DNA from: Betaproteobacteria bacterium
GTDB taxonomy: Bacteria; Pseudomonadota; Gammaproteobacteria; Burkholderiales; SG8-39
NCBI GenBank assembly: GCA_004298295.1
Contig: SCUH01000249.1
Coordinates: 1-18,036 of the forward strand
Length of the DNA stretch: 18,036 bases
Reading direction: 5' to 3'
The notes under the pieces are model-generated. The model worked only from the letters and a program-made list of their open reading frames with translations, had not been told where the DNA came from and made no database searches. Positions 1 through 8,338 of this stretch are shown piece by piece; the stretch's first letter is position 1; every line of letters starts with the position of its first letter. A program made the position numbers and the translations under genes.

Positions 1-192
1 CCGCGCAACAAGCAGCGGTGGACGGCGCAGGACAAGGCCGAGATCCGCGCCCAGTTCAGGCGCCTGTCGAATCTTTCGCCCTACTTCGTCGCGCTGGTGA
101 TGCCGGGCGGTTTCGTGGTGCTGCCGGCGCTCACCTGGTGGCTCGACCGCCGCCGCGCCCGGCGCGCCCTGGCCACGACCAACTCAGGCTAG
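1..192 (+). CDS. 3' end of a small hypothetical membrane protein
   Basis: Reading frame 1 is open from the left edge to a TAG at 190-192, giving the last 63 residues of a protein whose start lies outside the window. The piece has a charged amphipathic part (about residues 1-25), then one hydrophobic helix carrying the motif VMPGGFVVLPALTWW (about 34-48), then a very basic tail (LDRRRARRA). A PGG motif inside such a helix recalls LETM1-like small proteins of proteobacteria, but that is a resemblance from memory, not a demonstrated assignment. Function unknown. Its stop overlaps the end of the convergent xthA gene by 9 bases. A 136-codon frame over the same bases has an arginine-rich composition typical of a GC-rich shadow frame, so I prefer frame 1. 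Confidence 0.6.
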   Translation, partial: PRNKQRWTAQDKAEIRAQFRRLSNLSPYFVALVMPGGFVVLPALTWWLDRRRARRALATTNSG

Positions 193-960
193 TTGCCACT
201 CGTAATCGATCGTCAGCGGGGCGTGGTCCGAGAACCGCCGGCGCTTGTAGATGGCTTCGCGCCGCGCGCTGGCGGCGACTCCGGGCGTCGCGATCTGATA
301 ATCGATGCGCCAGCCGACATTCTTCGCCCAAGCCTGGCCGCGGTTCGACCACCAGGTGTATTGCTCCGGCTTCACGTTCAGCCGCCGGAAAACGTCGACG
401 TAGCCGAGTTCGTCGAAGACGCGCGTGAGCCAGGCGCGCTCCTCGGGCAGAAAACCGGAATTCTTCCGGTTCGAGCGCCAGTTCTTGAGGTCGATTTCCC
501 GGTGCGCGATGTTCCAGTCGCCGCACAGGATGGCTTCCCGCCCCGAGCGTTTGAGCTCGGCCAGGTACGGCAGGAATTCGTCGAGGAAACGAAACTTGGA
601 GGCCTGACGATGCGGGCCGGCCGAGCCCGAGGGCAGGTACACCGAGATCACCGAAAGCCTGCCGAAGCGCGCCTCCAGGTAACGGCCCTCGGCGTCGAAC
701 TCCCGGCTGCCGAAGCCTTCGATCACCGCGTCCGGACGGGTGCGCGAATAGATCGCCACCCCCGCATAGCCTTTCTTCCGCGCATGCGAGAAATGTCCAT
801 GCAACCCCTTCGGCGCGCGCAGGCCGTCCTGGAGGTCGGCGTCCTGGGCCTTGATTTCCTGCAGGCAGGCCACATCGGCGCGCTGCGCCGCGAGCCAGCG
901 GAAGAACCCCTTGCGCGCCGCGGAGCGGATGCCGTTGACGTTGAGCGTCAGGACCTTCAC
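184..960 (-). CDS. xthA: Exodeoxyribonuclease III (AP endonuclease)
   Basis: 258-residue enzyme of the exonuclease III / EEP nuclease family, which cuts DNA 5' of abasic sites and degrades 3' ends in base-excision repair. Visible motifs, in order: LTLNVNGIRSA at the N-terminus, LQEIKAQ with the metal-binding Glu at residue 35, GYAGVAIYSR, YLPSGSAG, CGDWNIAHREIDLKNW (catalytic Asp/Asn), WRIDYQIATP, and the C-terminal SDHAPL with the catalytic Asp-His. Length fits the family. The start is a GTG at 958-960, chosen because VKVLTLNVNG matches the usual N-terminus; the frame stays open upstream but there it only runs antisense through the pyrE region. It lies 26 bases after pyrE and is probably cotranscribed with it. 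The stop (184-186) sits inside the end of the convergent gene. Confidence 0.96.
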   Translation of the reverse strand: MKVLTLNVNGIRSAARKGFFRWLAAQRADVACLQEIKAQDADLQDGLRAPKGLHGHFSHARKKGYAGVAIYSRTRPDAVIEGFGSREFDAEGRYLEARFGRLSVISVYLPSGSAGPHRQASKFRFLDEFLPYLAELKRSGREAILCGDWNIAHREIDLKNWRSNRKNSGFLPEERAWLTRVFDELGYVDVFRRLNVKPEQYTWWSNRGQAWAKNVGWRIDYQIATPGVAASARREAIYKRRRFSDHAPLTIDYEWQLA

Positions 961-986
961 GCCACCCGGGGACGCCGTCGCCCGCC

Positions 987-1676
987 TCAGCCCGAAGGAA
1001 AGCTCGACGCGCCGCCGTGGGCCGCGGACCACGCCGCGGGTGCGTGCAGGAATTTCTCGATTTCGGCGATCTGCGCCGGCGCCAGATAGGCGTGCTTCTT
1101 CACCACCGCCAGCACGTCCCACCAGGTGGCGAGATGGTGCAGCCTTACGCCCAGGTCGCCGAGGATCTGCTTCGACTCCGGGAAGATGTCGTAGTAGAAA
1201 TTGACGTAAACGTGCTCCACCACCGCGCCCGCCGTGCGCAGCGCCTGGCAGAAATTGATTTTCGAACGCCCGTCGGTGGTGAGGTCCTCCACCAGCAGGG
1301 TGCGCGCGCCCTCGCGCACGTCGCCCTCGATCTGCGCGTTGCGGCCGAAGCCCTTGGGTTTCTTGCGCACGTACTGCATCGGCAAACCGAGGCGCTCGGC
1401 GATCCACGCCGCGTAGGGGATGCCGGCGGTCTCGCCGCCCGCGACGACGTCGAACTGCTCGAAACCGGCGTCACGCGCGAGCGTCGCGGCGGCGAATTCG
1501 ACCAGCTGGCCGCGGATGCGCGGGTAGAAGATCAGCTTGCGGCAATCGATGTAGACCGGGCTCGCCCAGCCGGAGGTGAAGATGAAGGGCTTGTCGTGCG
1601 AGAACAGCACCGCCTTCACCTCGAGCAGCATCTTCGCGGTGGTCTCGGCGATGAAGGTCGGGTCTGCGCTGTGCAT
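987..1676 (-). CDS. pyrE: Orotate phosphoribosyltransferase
   Basis: 229-residue enzyme that joins orotate to PRPP to give orotidine 5'-phosphate, step five of pyrimidine synthesis, in the cytosol. Evidence: FTSGWASPVYIDCRKLI (about 33-49), the flexible catalytic loop VRKKPKGFGRNAQIEG (103-118), and the PRPP-binding signature LLVEDLTTDGRSK (127-139, with adjacent acidic residues 130-131). The C-terminus FLHAPAAWSAAHGG is very like the Burkholderia-type enzyme I remember. The ATG at 1674-1676 is preferred over a start 84 bases upstream because the family N-terminus begins just before FIAETTAKMLLEV. No strong Shine-Dalgarno is visible. First gene of a pyrE-xthA pair, divergent from the secreted-protein gene at 1775. 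Confidence 0.97.
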   Translation of the reverse strand: MHSADPTFIAETTAKMLLEVKAVLFSHDKPFIFTSGWASPVYIDCRKLIFYPRIRGQLVEFAAATLARDAGFEQFDVVAGGETAGIPYAAWIAERLGLPMQYVRKKPKGFGRNAQIEGDVREGARTLLVEDLTTDGRSKINFCQALRTAGAVVEHVYVNFYYDIFPESKQILGDLGVRLHHLATWWDVLAVVKKHAYLAPAQIAEIEKFLHAPAAWSAAHGGASSFPSG

Positions 1677-1702
1677 GCGGTGGCCGGTGCGGAGCGGCGC
1701 CG

Positions 1703-1708
1703 ATTCTA
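1703..1708 (-). promoter_or_regulatory. Candidate -10 box for pyrE-xthA
   Basis: The minus strand reads TAGAAT here, five of six matches to the sigma-70 -10 consensus, 27 bases from the pyrE start codon. No convincing -35 box is seen at the right spacing. The same hexamer at nearly the same distance occurs before the divergent gene and before yggS, which is the main support. Confidence 0.35.
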
Positions 1709-1741
1709 GCAGGTCAACTCGCGCCGCATCGGGGCGTTGGA

Positions 1742-1747
1742 TAGAAT
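1742..1747 (+). promoter_or_regulatory. Candidate -10 box for the secreted coiled-coil gene
   Basis: TAGAAT on the plus strand, 28 bases before the ATG at 1775, with a clear Shine-Dalgarno (GGGAGG, 1764-1769) in between. No good -35 is visible. The 98-base divergent gap thus seems to hold two back-to-back promoters about 34 bases apart. Confidence 0.35.
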
Positions 1748-1774
1748 GTCGCGATACCAAGCTGGGAGGCCGTG

Positions 1775-2416
1775 ATGTCCCGATTCGCCATCTTCCTTAC
1801 CGCGCTCGCGGCGGCCGGCCTGCTCGCGCCGCTGGCCGTCGAGGCGCAGAAGATCGAGGCCCTTACCTACCGCTGCGTCGGCAAGGACAAGAAGACCTAC
1901 TACGGGCAGACGCTGCCGCCGCAATGCATCGGCCTGCCGCTCGAGATGCTGAACCAGCAGGGCGTGGTGGTGAGGCGCATCGACCCGCAGGGCGACGTCG
2001 AGAAAAAGGCGCTCAAGGAGGCCCAGGACAGGAAAAAGCGCGAGGAAGATGCCCTCGTCAAGGAGCGCCTGCGCCGCGACAAGGCGCTGCTCGCCTCCTA
2101 CGCCAGCGAGGCCGACGTCGACGCGGCGAGAAAGCGTGCGCTGCTCGACAACGAAAAGGCCATCCAGGAGATCGATGCGCGCATCGCGGGCATCCAGACG
2201 CGCCAGGCCGGGCTGGCGAAGGAAATGGAGTTCTACCAGGGCAAGCACAAGCCGCCCGCCAAGCTCGACCAGGACGTGAAGAGCGCCGACGCCGAACTGA
2301 AGCTGCAGGCCGAGTTGCGCGACAAGAAGAAGAAGGAAATCGACTCGATCAACGCCAAGTACGACGAGGACAAGCGCCGCTACCTCGAGTTGACGCGCGG
2401 CAGCGCCGCCAAGTAG
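1775..2416 (+). CDS. Secreted coiled-coil protein with DUF4124-like N-terminal domain
   Basis: 213 residues. Residues 1-24 are a Sec signal peptide (MSRFAIF, a hydrophobic core, then a likely cut after VEA before Gln25), so the protein is probably periplasmic. Residues about 27-70 (YRCVGKDKKTYYGQTLPPQCIG) resemble the DUF4124 domain, a short beta-rich domain with two cysteines found in many beta- and gammaproteobacterial exported proteins. From about residue 70 to the end the chain is highly charged (Lys/Glu/Asp/Arg) with heptad-like spacing, predicting a long coiled coil. The ATG at 1775 is chosen over the GTG directly before it because GGGAGG lies five bases upstream of the ATG but only two from the GTG. 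Role unknown. Its stop is five bases from the end of the convergent gatB. Confidence 0.85.
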   Translation: MSRFAIFLTALAAAGLLAPLAVEAQKIEALTYRCVGKDKKTYYGQTLPPQCIGLPLEMLNQQGVVVRRIDPQGDVEKKALKEAQDRKKREEDALVKERLRRDKALLASYASEADVDAARKRALLDNEKAIQEIDARIAGIQTRQAGLAKEMEFYQGKHKPPAKLDQDVKSADAELKLQAELRDKKKKEIDSINAKYDEDKRRYLELTRGSAAK

Positions 2417-2421
2417 CGCCT

Positions 2422-3864
<1,443 letters not shown>

Positions 3865-3889
3865 GCGTGCGAGCGCCTCCCGTTGCGCT

Positions 3890-5350
3890 TCACAGCGGCG
3901 TCGCCGCCGGCACGCGCCGGTGCCAGTCGGTCTCCTGCTGGTAGCGGTGCGCCGCGCCGAGCAGCCGGGCTTCGGTGAAATGATTGCCCGTGAGCTGCAG
4001 TCCGACCGGCAGCCCGGCCGCGTCGAAACCGCAGGGGATGCTGAGCGCCGGCAGGCCCGCGAGCGGCGCCGGAATGGTGAAAATGTCGTTGAGGTACATC
4101 TGCACCGGGTCGTCGCGGTTCGCGCCCAGCGCAAACGCCGTCGACGGCGCGGTCGGGCCCATGATCAGCTCGCAGCGTCCGAAGGCCTCGGCAAAATCGC
4201 GCGCGATCAGCCGCCGCACTTTCTGCGCCTGCAGATAGTAGGCATCGTAGTAACCGTGCGACAGCACGTAGGTGCCGATCAGGATCCTGCGCTTGACCTC
4301 GGCGCCGAAACCTTCGGCTCGGGTGCGGCAATACATGTCGGCCAGGTCGGCGTAGTCGCGCGTGCGATGGCCGTAACGCACACCGTCGAAGCGTGACAGG
4401 TTGGACGACGCTTCCGCCGGGGCGATCACGTAGTACACCGGCACTGCGAGCCGGCTGTTGGGCAATTCCAGCTCGACCAGCCGGGCGCCGCGGGCTTCGA
4501 ACCACGCGATCGCCTCGCGCACCCGCGCCAGCACCGCCGGGGCGATGCCGGCGCCGAAATATTCCCGCGGCAGGCCGATGCGCAAGCCGGCAAGCGGCGC
4601 CTTCAGCTCCCGGGTGTAGTCCTCGGCCGCGCGCTCGAGGCTGGTCGAATCGCGCGCGTCATGCCCGCCCATCACGTTCATGAGCAGTGCGAGGTCCTCG
4701 GCGCTCTTGGCTATCGGACCGCCCTGGTCGAGCGACGAAGCGAACGCGATCAGGCCGTAACGCGACACCACGCCGTAGGTCGGCTTGAGGCCGCAGACCC
4801 CGGTAAACGCCGCCGGCTGGCGGATCGAGCCGCCCGTGTCGGTGCCGGTGGCGGCGGGTGCCAGGCGCGCCGCCACTGCGGCAGCCGAGCCGCCGGAGGA
4901 GCCGCCCGGCACGCGTGCCGTGTCCCAGGGATTCTTCGCCGGCCCGAAATGCGAGGTTTCGTTGGACGAGCCCATGGCAAACTCGTCCATGTTGGTCTTG
5001 CCGAGCAGCACCGTGCCGGCGGCGGCGAAACGCTCCACGACGTGGGCGTCGTACGGACTGACGAAGTTCGCCAGCATCCTCGAGCCGCAGGTGGTCAGCA
5101 TGCCGCGGGTGCAGTAGATGTCCTTGTGCGCCAGTGGAATGCCGGTGAGCGACCCGGCGCGCCCCGCGGCGCGGCGCTCGTCGGCGGCGCCGGCCTCGCG
5201 CAGACTGCGCTCGGCGTCCACCGTGATGAAGGCGTTCAGCGCCCCGTTCAGCCGCGCAATCCGCTCCAGGCAGAGCCGCGTCAGCTCGACGCTGGAAATC
5301 GACCTGCGCGCGAGCGCGCCGGCGAGTTCGCTGAGGGTCGAATTGAGCAA
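3890..5350 (-). CDS. gatA: Asp/Glu-tRNA amidotransferase subunit A (glutamine amidase)
   Basis: 486-residue amidase-signature subunit of GatCAB that releases ammonia from glutamine for transamidation. The Ser-cisSer-Lys triad is intact: Lys76 in LAHKDIYCTRG, Ser151 in VPGGSSGGSAAAVAA, Ser175 in GTDTGGSIRQPAAFTG; these are three residues earlier than the numbers I recall for the Staphylococcus enzyme. The start is a TTG at 5348-5350, one base after the gatC stop; the following STLSELAGALARRSISSVEL matches the family N-terminus, so a later start is unlikely. The nearest Shine-Dalgarno-like stretch (AAGGTG) is inside the gatC end, so translation is probably coupled to gatC. Confidence 0.97.
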   Translation of the reverse strand: MLNSTLSELAGALARRSISSVELTRLCLERIARLNGALNAFITVDAERSLREAGAADERRAAGRAGSLTGIPLAHKDIYCTRGMLTTCGSRMLANFVSPYDAHVVERFAAAGTVLLGKTNMDEFAMGSSNETSHFGPAKNPWDTARVPGGSSGGSAAAVAARLAPAATGTDTGGSIRQPAAFTGVCGLKPTYGVVSRYGLIAFASSLDQGGPIAKSAEDLALLMNVMGGHDARDSTSLERAAEDYTRELKAPLAGLRIGLPREYFGAGIAPAVLARVREAIAWFEARGARLVELELPNSRLAVPVYYVIAPAEASSNLSRFDGVRYGHRTRDYADLADMYCRTRAEGFGAEVKRRILIGTYVLSHGYYDAYYLQAQKVRRLIARDFAEAFGRCELIMGPTAPSTAFALGANRDDPVQMYLNDIFTIPAPLAGLPALSIPCGFDAAGLPVGLQLTGNHFTEARLLGAAHRYQQETDWHRRVPAATPL

Positions 5351-5351
5351 G

Positions 5352-5651
5352 CTACTCGATCACCTTCGGCACCAGGTACAGGCCGCGCTCGACTGCCGGC
5401 GCCAGCGCCTGGTACTCGGCATGGCGGTCGGGCTCGGTCACCTCGTCGGCGCGCAGACGCTGGCCCGCGCCCGGTGCGCTCGCCACGGCGTGCGACATGG
5501 GCTCGACGCCGGCCGTATCCACGGCCCGCATCTCGTCGATCAGGCCCAGCACGCGGTTGAGCTGCGCGCGCACTGCCTCGCCCTCCTCGGGGCTTACGGC
5601 CAGCCGCGCGAGCCGCGCCAACCGCTGGATCTCGTCAGGGGAAAGAGGCAT
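5352..5651 (-). CDS. gatC: Asp/Glu-tRNA amidotransferase subunit C
   Basis: 99-residue small subunit that wraps around GatA and GatB and stabilises the complex. It opens with MPLSPDEIQRLARLARLAVSPEE, the usual two-helix N-terminus, and has the typical proline-containing middle (DTAGVEPMSHA) and C-terminal YLVPKVIE. Length is normal for the family. First gene of the gatCAB operon; a TATAAT box and a terminator-like hairpin lie between it and the divergent mreB gene. Confidence 0.95.
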   Translation of the reverse strand: MPLSPDEIQRLARLARLAVSPEEGEAVRAQLNRVLGLIDEMRAVDTAGVEPMSHAVASAPGAGQRLRADEVTEPDRHAEYQALAPAVERGLYLVPKVIE

Positions 5652-5663
5652 GCTGCAACACGG

Positions 5664-5694
5664 AAAAACTCCCGCGACGCAAAAAAAGGGGAGT
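5664..5694 (-). promoter_or_regulatory. Terminator-like hairpin in the gatC leader
   Basis: On the minus strand ACTCCC (5694-5689) pairs perfectly with GGGAGT (5673-5668) around a 15-base loop that contains seven T; the second arm runs directly into five T (5668-5664). This has the shape of a weak intrinsic terminator, placed between the likely gatC transcription start and its ATG. No minus-strand gene lies upstream, so it would act on the gatCAB leader itself. Six pairs only, so it may be fortuitous; the GGGAG could instead be a distant ribosome contact. Confidence 0.35.
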
Positions 5695-5705
5695 AATATT
5701 TAACC

Positions 5706-5711
5706 ATTATA
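5706..5711 (-). promoter_or_regulatory. -10 box for gatCAB
   Basis: The minus strand has a perfect TATAAT here, predicting transcription start near 5699 and a leader of roughly 48 bases before gatC. No good -35 hexamer is found 16-18 bases upstream. The central bases read TATA on both strands, so the same AT-rich spot may also serve mreB on the plus strand, for which I see no better promoter in the 116-base gap. Confidence 0.5.
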
Positions 5712-5767
5712 GAGCCATTGGCGACCGGCCCTTGGCGCGCAGACTTCATGCAGGGCACACGAGGACC

Positions 5768-6811
5768 ATGTTCGGTTTTCTCAGAAGCTATTTTTCCAAC
5801 GATCTCGCCATCGACCTCGGCACCGCCAACACGCTGATCTACGTGCGCGGCAAGGGGATCGTGCTCGACGAACCGTCGGTGGTTGCGATCCGGCAGGAAG
5901 GCGGCCCCAACAGCAAGAAGACGATCCAGGCGGTCGGCAAGGAAGCCAAGCAGATGCTGGGCAAGACGCCCGGCAACATCACCGCGATCCGGCCCATGAA
6001 GGACGGCGTCATCGCCGACTTCACCGTCACCGAGCAGATGCTGAAGCAGTTCATCAAGAAGGTGCACGACAACAAACTGTTCTCGCCCAGCCCGCGCATC
6101 ATCATCTGCGTGCCCTGCGGCTCGACCCAGGTCGAGCGCCGCGCGATCCGCGAATCCGCGATCGGCGCCGGCTCCGGCCAGGTGTTCCTGATCGAAGAAC
6201 CGATGGCCGCGGCGATCGGCGCCGACCTGCCGGTGGCGGAAGCCACCGGTTCGATGGTGGTGGACGTCGGCGGCGGCACGACCGAAGTCGGCGTCATCTC
6301 GCTCGGCGGCATGGTGTACTCGGGGTCGGTGCGCGTCGGCGGCGACAAGTTCGACGAAGCGATCATCAACTACATCCGCCGCAACTACGGCATGCTGATC
6401 GGCGAAGCCACGGCGGAGACGATCAAGAAGGGCATCGGTTCGGCGTTCCCGGGCAGCGAAGTGCGCGAGATGGAGGTCAAGGGCCGCAATCTCGCCGAGG
6501 GCATTCCGCGCAGCTTCACCATCAGTTCGAACGAGATCCTCGAAGCGCTCACCGAGCCGCTCAACCAGATCGTCTCGGCGGTCAAGTCGGCGCTTGAGCA
6601 GACGCCGCCCGAACTGGGCGCCGACATCGCCGAGAAGGGCATGGTGCTCACGGGCGGCGGTGCGCTGCTGCGTGATCTCGACCGCCTGTTGATGGAGGAG
6701 ACCGGCCTGCCGGTGATCGTAGCCGAGGATCCGCTCACCTGCGTGGTGCGCGGCTCGGGCAAGGCGCTCGAGAAGATGGAGCATTTCGGACCGATCTTCA
6801 CCAACGAGTAG
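5768..6811 (+). CDS. mreB: Rod-shape actin homologue MreB
   Basis: 347 residues, the standard length. MreB forms membrane-bound filaments on the inner face of the cytoplasmic membrane and steers the elongation machinery. Visible: N-terminal amphipathic MFGFLRSYF, phosphate-1 loop DLAIDLGTANTLIY (12-25), VPCGST (115-120), EEPMAAAIGADLP (143-155), phosphate-2 loop DVGGGTTEVGVISLGG (166-181), and the adenosine-binding GMVLTGGGALLRDLD near the C-terminus. The ATG at 5768 follows GAGGA by two bases and matches the family N-terminus; an upstream GTG at 5732 is rejected. First gene of mreB-mreC-mreD-mrdA-rodA. Confidence 0.98.
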   Translation: MFGFLRSYFSNDLAIDLGTANTLIYVRGKGIVLDEPSVVAIRQEGGPNSKKTIQAVGKEAKQMLGKTPGNITAIRPMKDGVIADFTVTEQMLKQFIKKVHDNKLFSPSPRIIICVPCGSTQVERRAIRESAIGAGSGQVFLIEEPMAAAIGADLPVAEATGSMVVDVGGGTTEVGVISLGGMVYSGSVRVGGDKFDEAIINYIRRNYGMLIGEATAETIKKGIGSAFPGSEVREMEVKGRNLAEGIPRSFTISSNEILEALTEPLNQIVSAVKSALEQTPPELGADIAEKGMVLTGGGALLRDLDRLLMEETGLPVIVAEDPLTCVVRGSGKALEKMEHFGPIFTNE

Positions 6812-6822
6812 CGCGGTCCATG

Positions 6823-6894
6823 AGCGAGGCGTGAGGGATCGCGGCCGCCGCGGCGGTTTCCCACCTTCGCGCCTTCACGCCGTCGCCCCTCGCT
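6823..6894 (+). promoter_or_regulatory. Long imperfect inverted repeat in the mreB-mreC gap
   Basis: AGCGAG (6823-6828) pairs with CTCGCT (6889-6894). GCGTGAGGG (6829-6837) pairs with CCTTCACGC (6872-6880) with one G-U pair. An eight-base bulge (6881-6888) separates the two helices, and the loop contains a palindrome CCGCCGCGGCGG (6845-6856). The last paired base is three bases from the mreC GTG, so the region where a ribosome would land is in the stem. No T-run follows, so it is not an ordinary terminator. Confidence 0.5.
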
Positions 6895-6897
6895 GAC

Positions 6898-7830
6898 GTG
6901 GAGCATTCCCCGCCGCCGTTTTTCAAGCGCGGCCCCGCTCCGCTGGTGCGCCTTGCGTTCTTCGCTTCGCTGTCGCTGGCGCTGCTGGTGCTCGACGCGC
7001 GTTTTCGCTACGCCGAAGGCCTGCGCCAGGCGCTGGTGCTCGCCGCGCAGCCGCTGCAGGCGCTGGCCGTGCTGCCGGGGTCGGTGGCGGACCGCATTGC
7101 CGGCTATTTCTCCAGCCAGGCGCAGCTGCGCGAGGAGAACGCGGGCCTGCGCCGGCAGCTGGTGGAAGCGTCGCAGTCGGTGCAGCGCCTCCAGGCGGTG
7201 CTCGCCGATACCGAGCAGCTCAGGCGCCTCGCGGGCGTTGCCGAGCGCTACCGCAATCGGGGCATCCCCGCCGAGATCCTGTACGACGCACGCGATCCCT
7301 ATGCCCGCAAGGTGATCATCGGGCGCGGCATTCAGCACGGCGTGCGCGCGGGCTCTGCCGTGGTCGACGAGATCGGCGTCGTCGGGCAGGTGACGCGCAC
7401 GCATGCGGGCGCCTCGGAAGTCACGCTGCTCACCGACAAGGACCAGGCGATCCCGGTACAGGTGCAGCGTAACGGGCTGCGCGCAGTGGCGTACGGCGGC
7501 GGTCTCTCCGGGCTGCTCGAGCTGCGCTACATGGCGGCCAATGCCGAGATCGAGGCGGGCGACCGCCTGGTGACCTCGGGGCTCGACGGCGTGTATCCGC
7601 CCGGATTGCAGGTGGCCACGGTGGCGCGCGTCGAGCGCGACGCCGCGAATTCGTTCGCCCGCATCCTGTGCCAGCCTGCGGCGGGGGTCGAGCGCGGCCG
7701 TTTCGTGCTGGTGCTGAGTGCCGAGGCACCGCAGACGCCCTACCCGGAAGAGGCGGGCGCGCAACGCGAACGCGATCCGCGCGGCGTCAAGCCGCGCCGC
7801 GCACGTCGAAAGGCCGCCGATGGTGCCTGA
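6898..7830 (+). CDS. mreC: Rod-shape protein MreC
   Basis: 310-residue bitopic protein that links cytoplasmic MreB to periplasmic PBP2. A short cytoplasmic start (MEHSPPPFFKRGP) leads to a membrane helix (about 17-35), a coiled coil (about 75-110, with QLREENAGLRRQL), then the beta-rich MreC domain with VIIGRGIQHGVRAGS, GVVGQV, LLTDKDQAIPVQV and GDRLVTSGLDGVYPPGL. The tail is Arg/Lys-rich. The GTG at 6898 fits the family N-terminus, but no Shine-Dalgarno is visible and the preceding bases are part of an inverted repeat. Its last 11 bases overlap mreD. Confidence 0.96.
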   Translation: MEHSPPPFFKRGPAPLVRLAFFASLSLALLVLDARFRYAEGLRQALVLAAQPLQALAVLPGSVADRIAGYFSSQAQLREENAGLRRQLVEASQSVQRLQAVLADTEQLRRLAGVAERYRNRGIPAEILYDARDPYARKVIIGRGIQHGVRAGSAVVDEIGVVGQVTRTHAGASEVTLLTDKDQAIPVQVQRNGLRAVAYGGGLSGLLELRYMAANAEIEAGDRLVTSGLDGVYPPGLQVATVARVERDAANSFARILCQPAAGVERGRFVLVLSAEAPQTPYPEEAGAQRERDPRGVKPRRARRKAADGA

Positions 7831-8338
7831 GCGGCCGCAGCGCATTCTGCTGCCCGTGCGCGTCAGCTGGATCGTGGTCTCGTTCGCCGCCGCGCTGCTG
7901 CTCAATTTCGTGCCGTGGCAGCCGCTCGCGCTGGCGCCGGATTTCGTTGCCCTCACGCTCACGTTCTGGTGCGTGCGCCAGCCGCGCCTCGTCGGCCTGG
8001 GTGCCGCCTGGCTGCTCGGGCTGCTGACCGACGCCGGCAGCGGCGTGCTGCTGGGGCAGCATGCGCTCGTCTATTCGCTGCTCGCCTTCGCCGCCATCAC
8101 ACTGTCGCGACGCATCCTCTGGTTCTCCGTCTGGGGGCAGGCGCTGCATGTCGCCGTGCTGCTGCTTTTCGCGCAAGGTGTCGCCGCCCTCGTGCGCCTC
8201 GCCGCGGGTGCCGATTTCCCCGGCTGGAGCCTGTTCGCGGCGCCGCTGCTGGGGGCCGCGCTCTGGCCGGTGGTGAGCTTGCTGCTCTTGGCGCCGCAGC
8301 GCCGCCCGATCGAAGTCGACGAGACGCGGCCGCTATGA
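7820..8338 (+). CDS. mreD: Rod-shape membrane protein MreD
   Basis: 172-residue polytopic inner-membrane protein of the elongation complex. It shows about five hydrophobic segments, the usual VPERPQRILLPVR start, LAPDFVALTLTFW, and GLLTDAGSGVLLGQHAL, a region well conserved in MreD. The ATG at 7820 overlaps the mreC end by 11 bases; a GTG immediately after it is an alternative. The stop overlaps the mrdA start by four bases (ATGA), suggesting translational coupling. Confidence 0.94.
   Translation: MVPERPQRILLPVRVSWIVVSFAAALLLNFVPWQPLALAPDFVALTLTFWCVRQPRLVGLGAAWLLGLLTDAGSGVLLGQHALVYSLLAFAAITLSRRILWFSVWGQALHVAVLLLFAQGVAALVRLAAGADFPGWSLFAAPLLGAALWPVVSLLLLAPQRRPIEVDETRPL

Noticed and set aside
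987..1676. PyrE as an unusual or horizontally acquired type
   Set aside because: It differs from the E. coli enzyme, but the motifs and the C-terminal FLHAPAAWSAAHGG agree with the form I know from Burkholderia, so it is ordinary for this lineage.
5732..5767. N-terminal extension of MreB
   Set aside because: The extra 12 residues have no counterpart in the family, and GAGGA lies directly before the ATG at 5768.
6385..7962. 525-codon minus-strand frame across mreB, mreC and mreD
   Set aside because: It crosses three well-supported genes and their structured spacer; no family resemblance.
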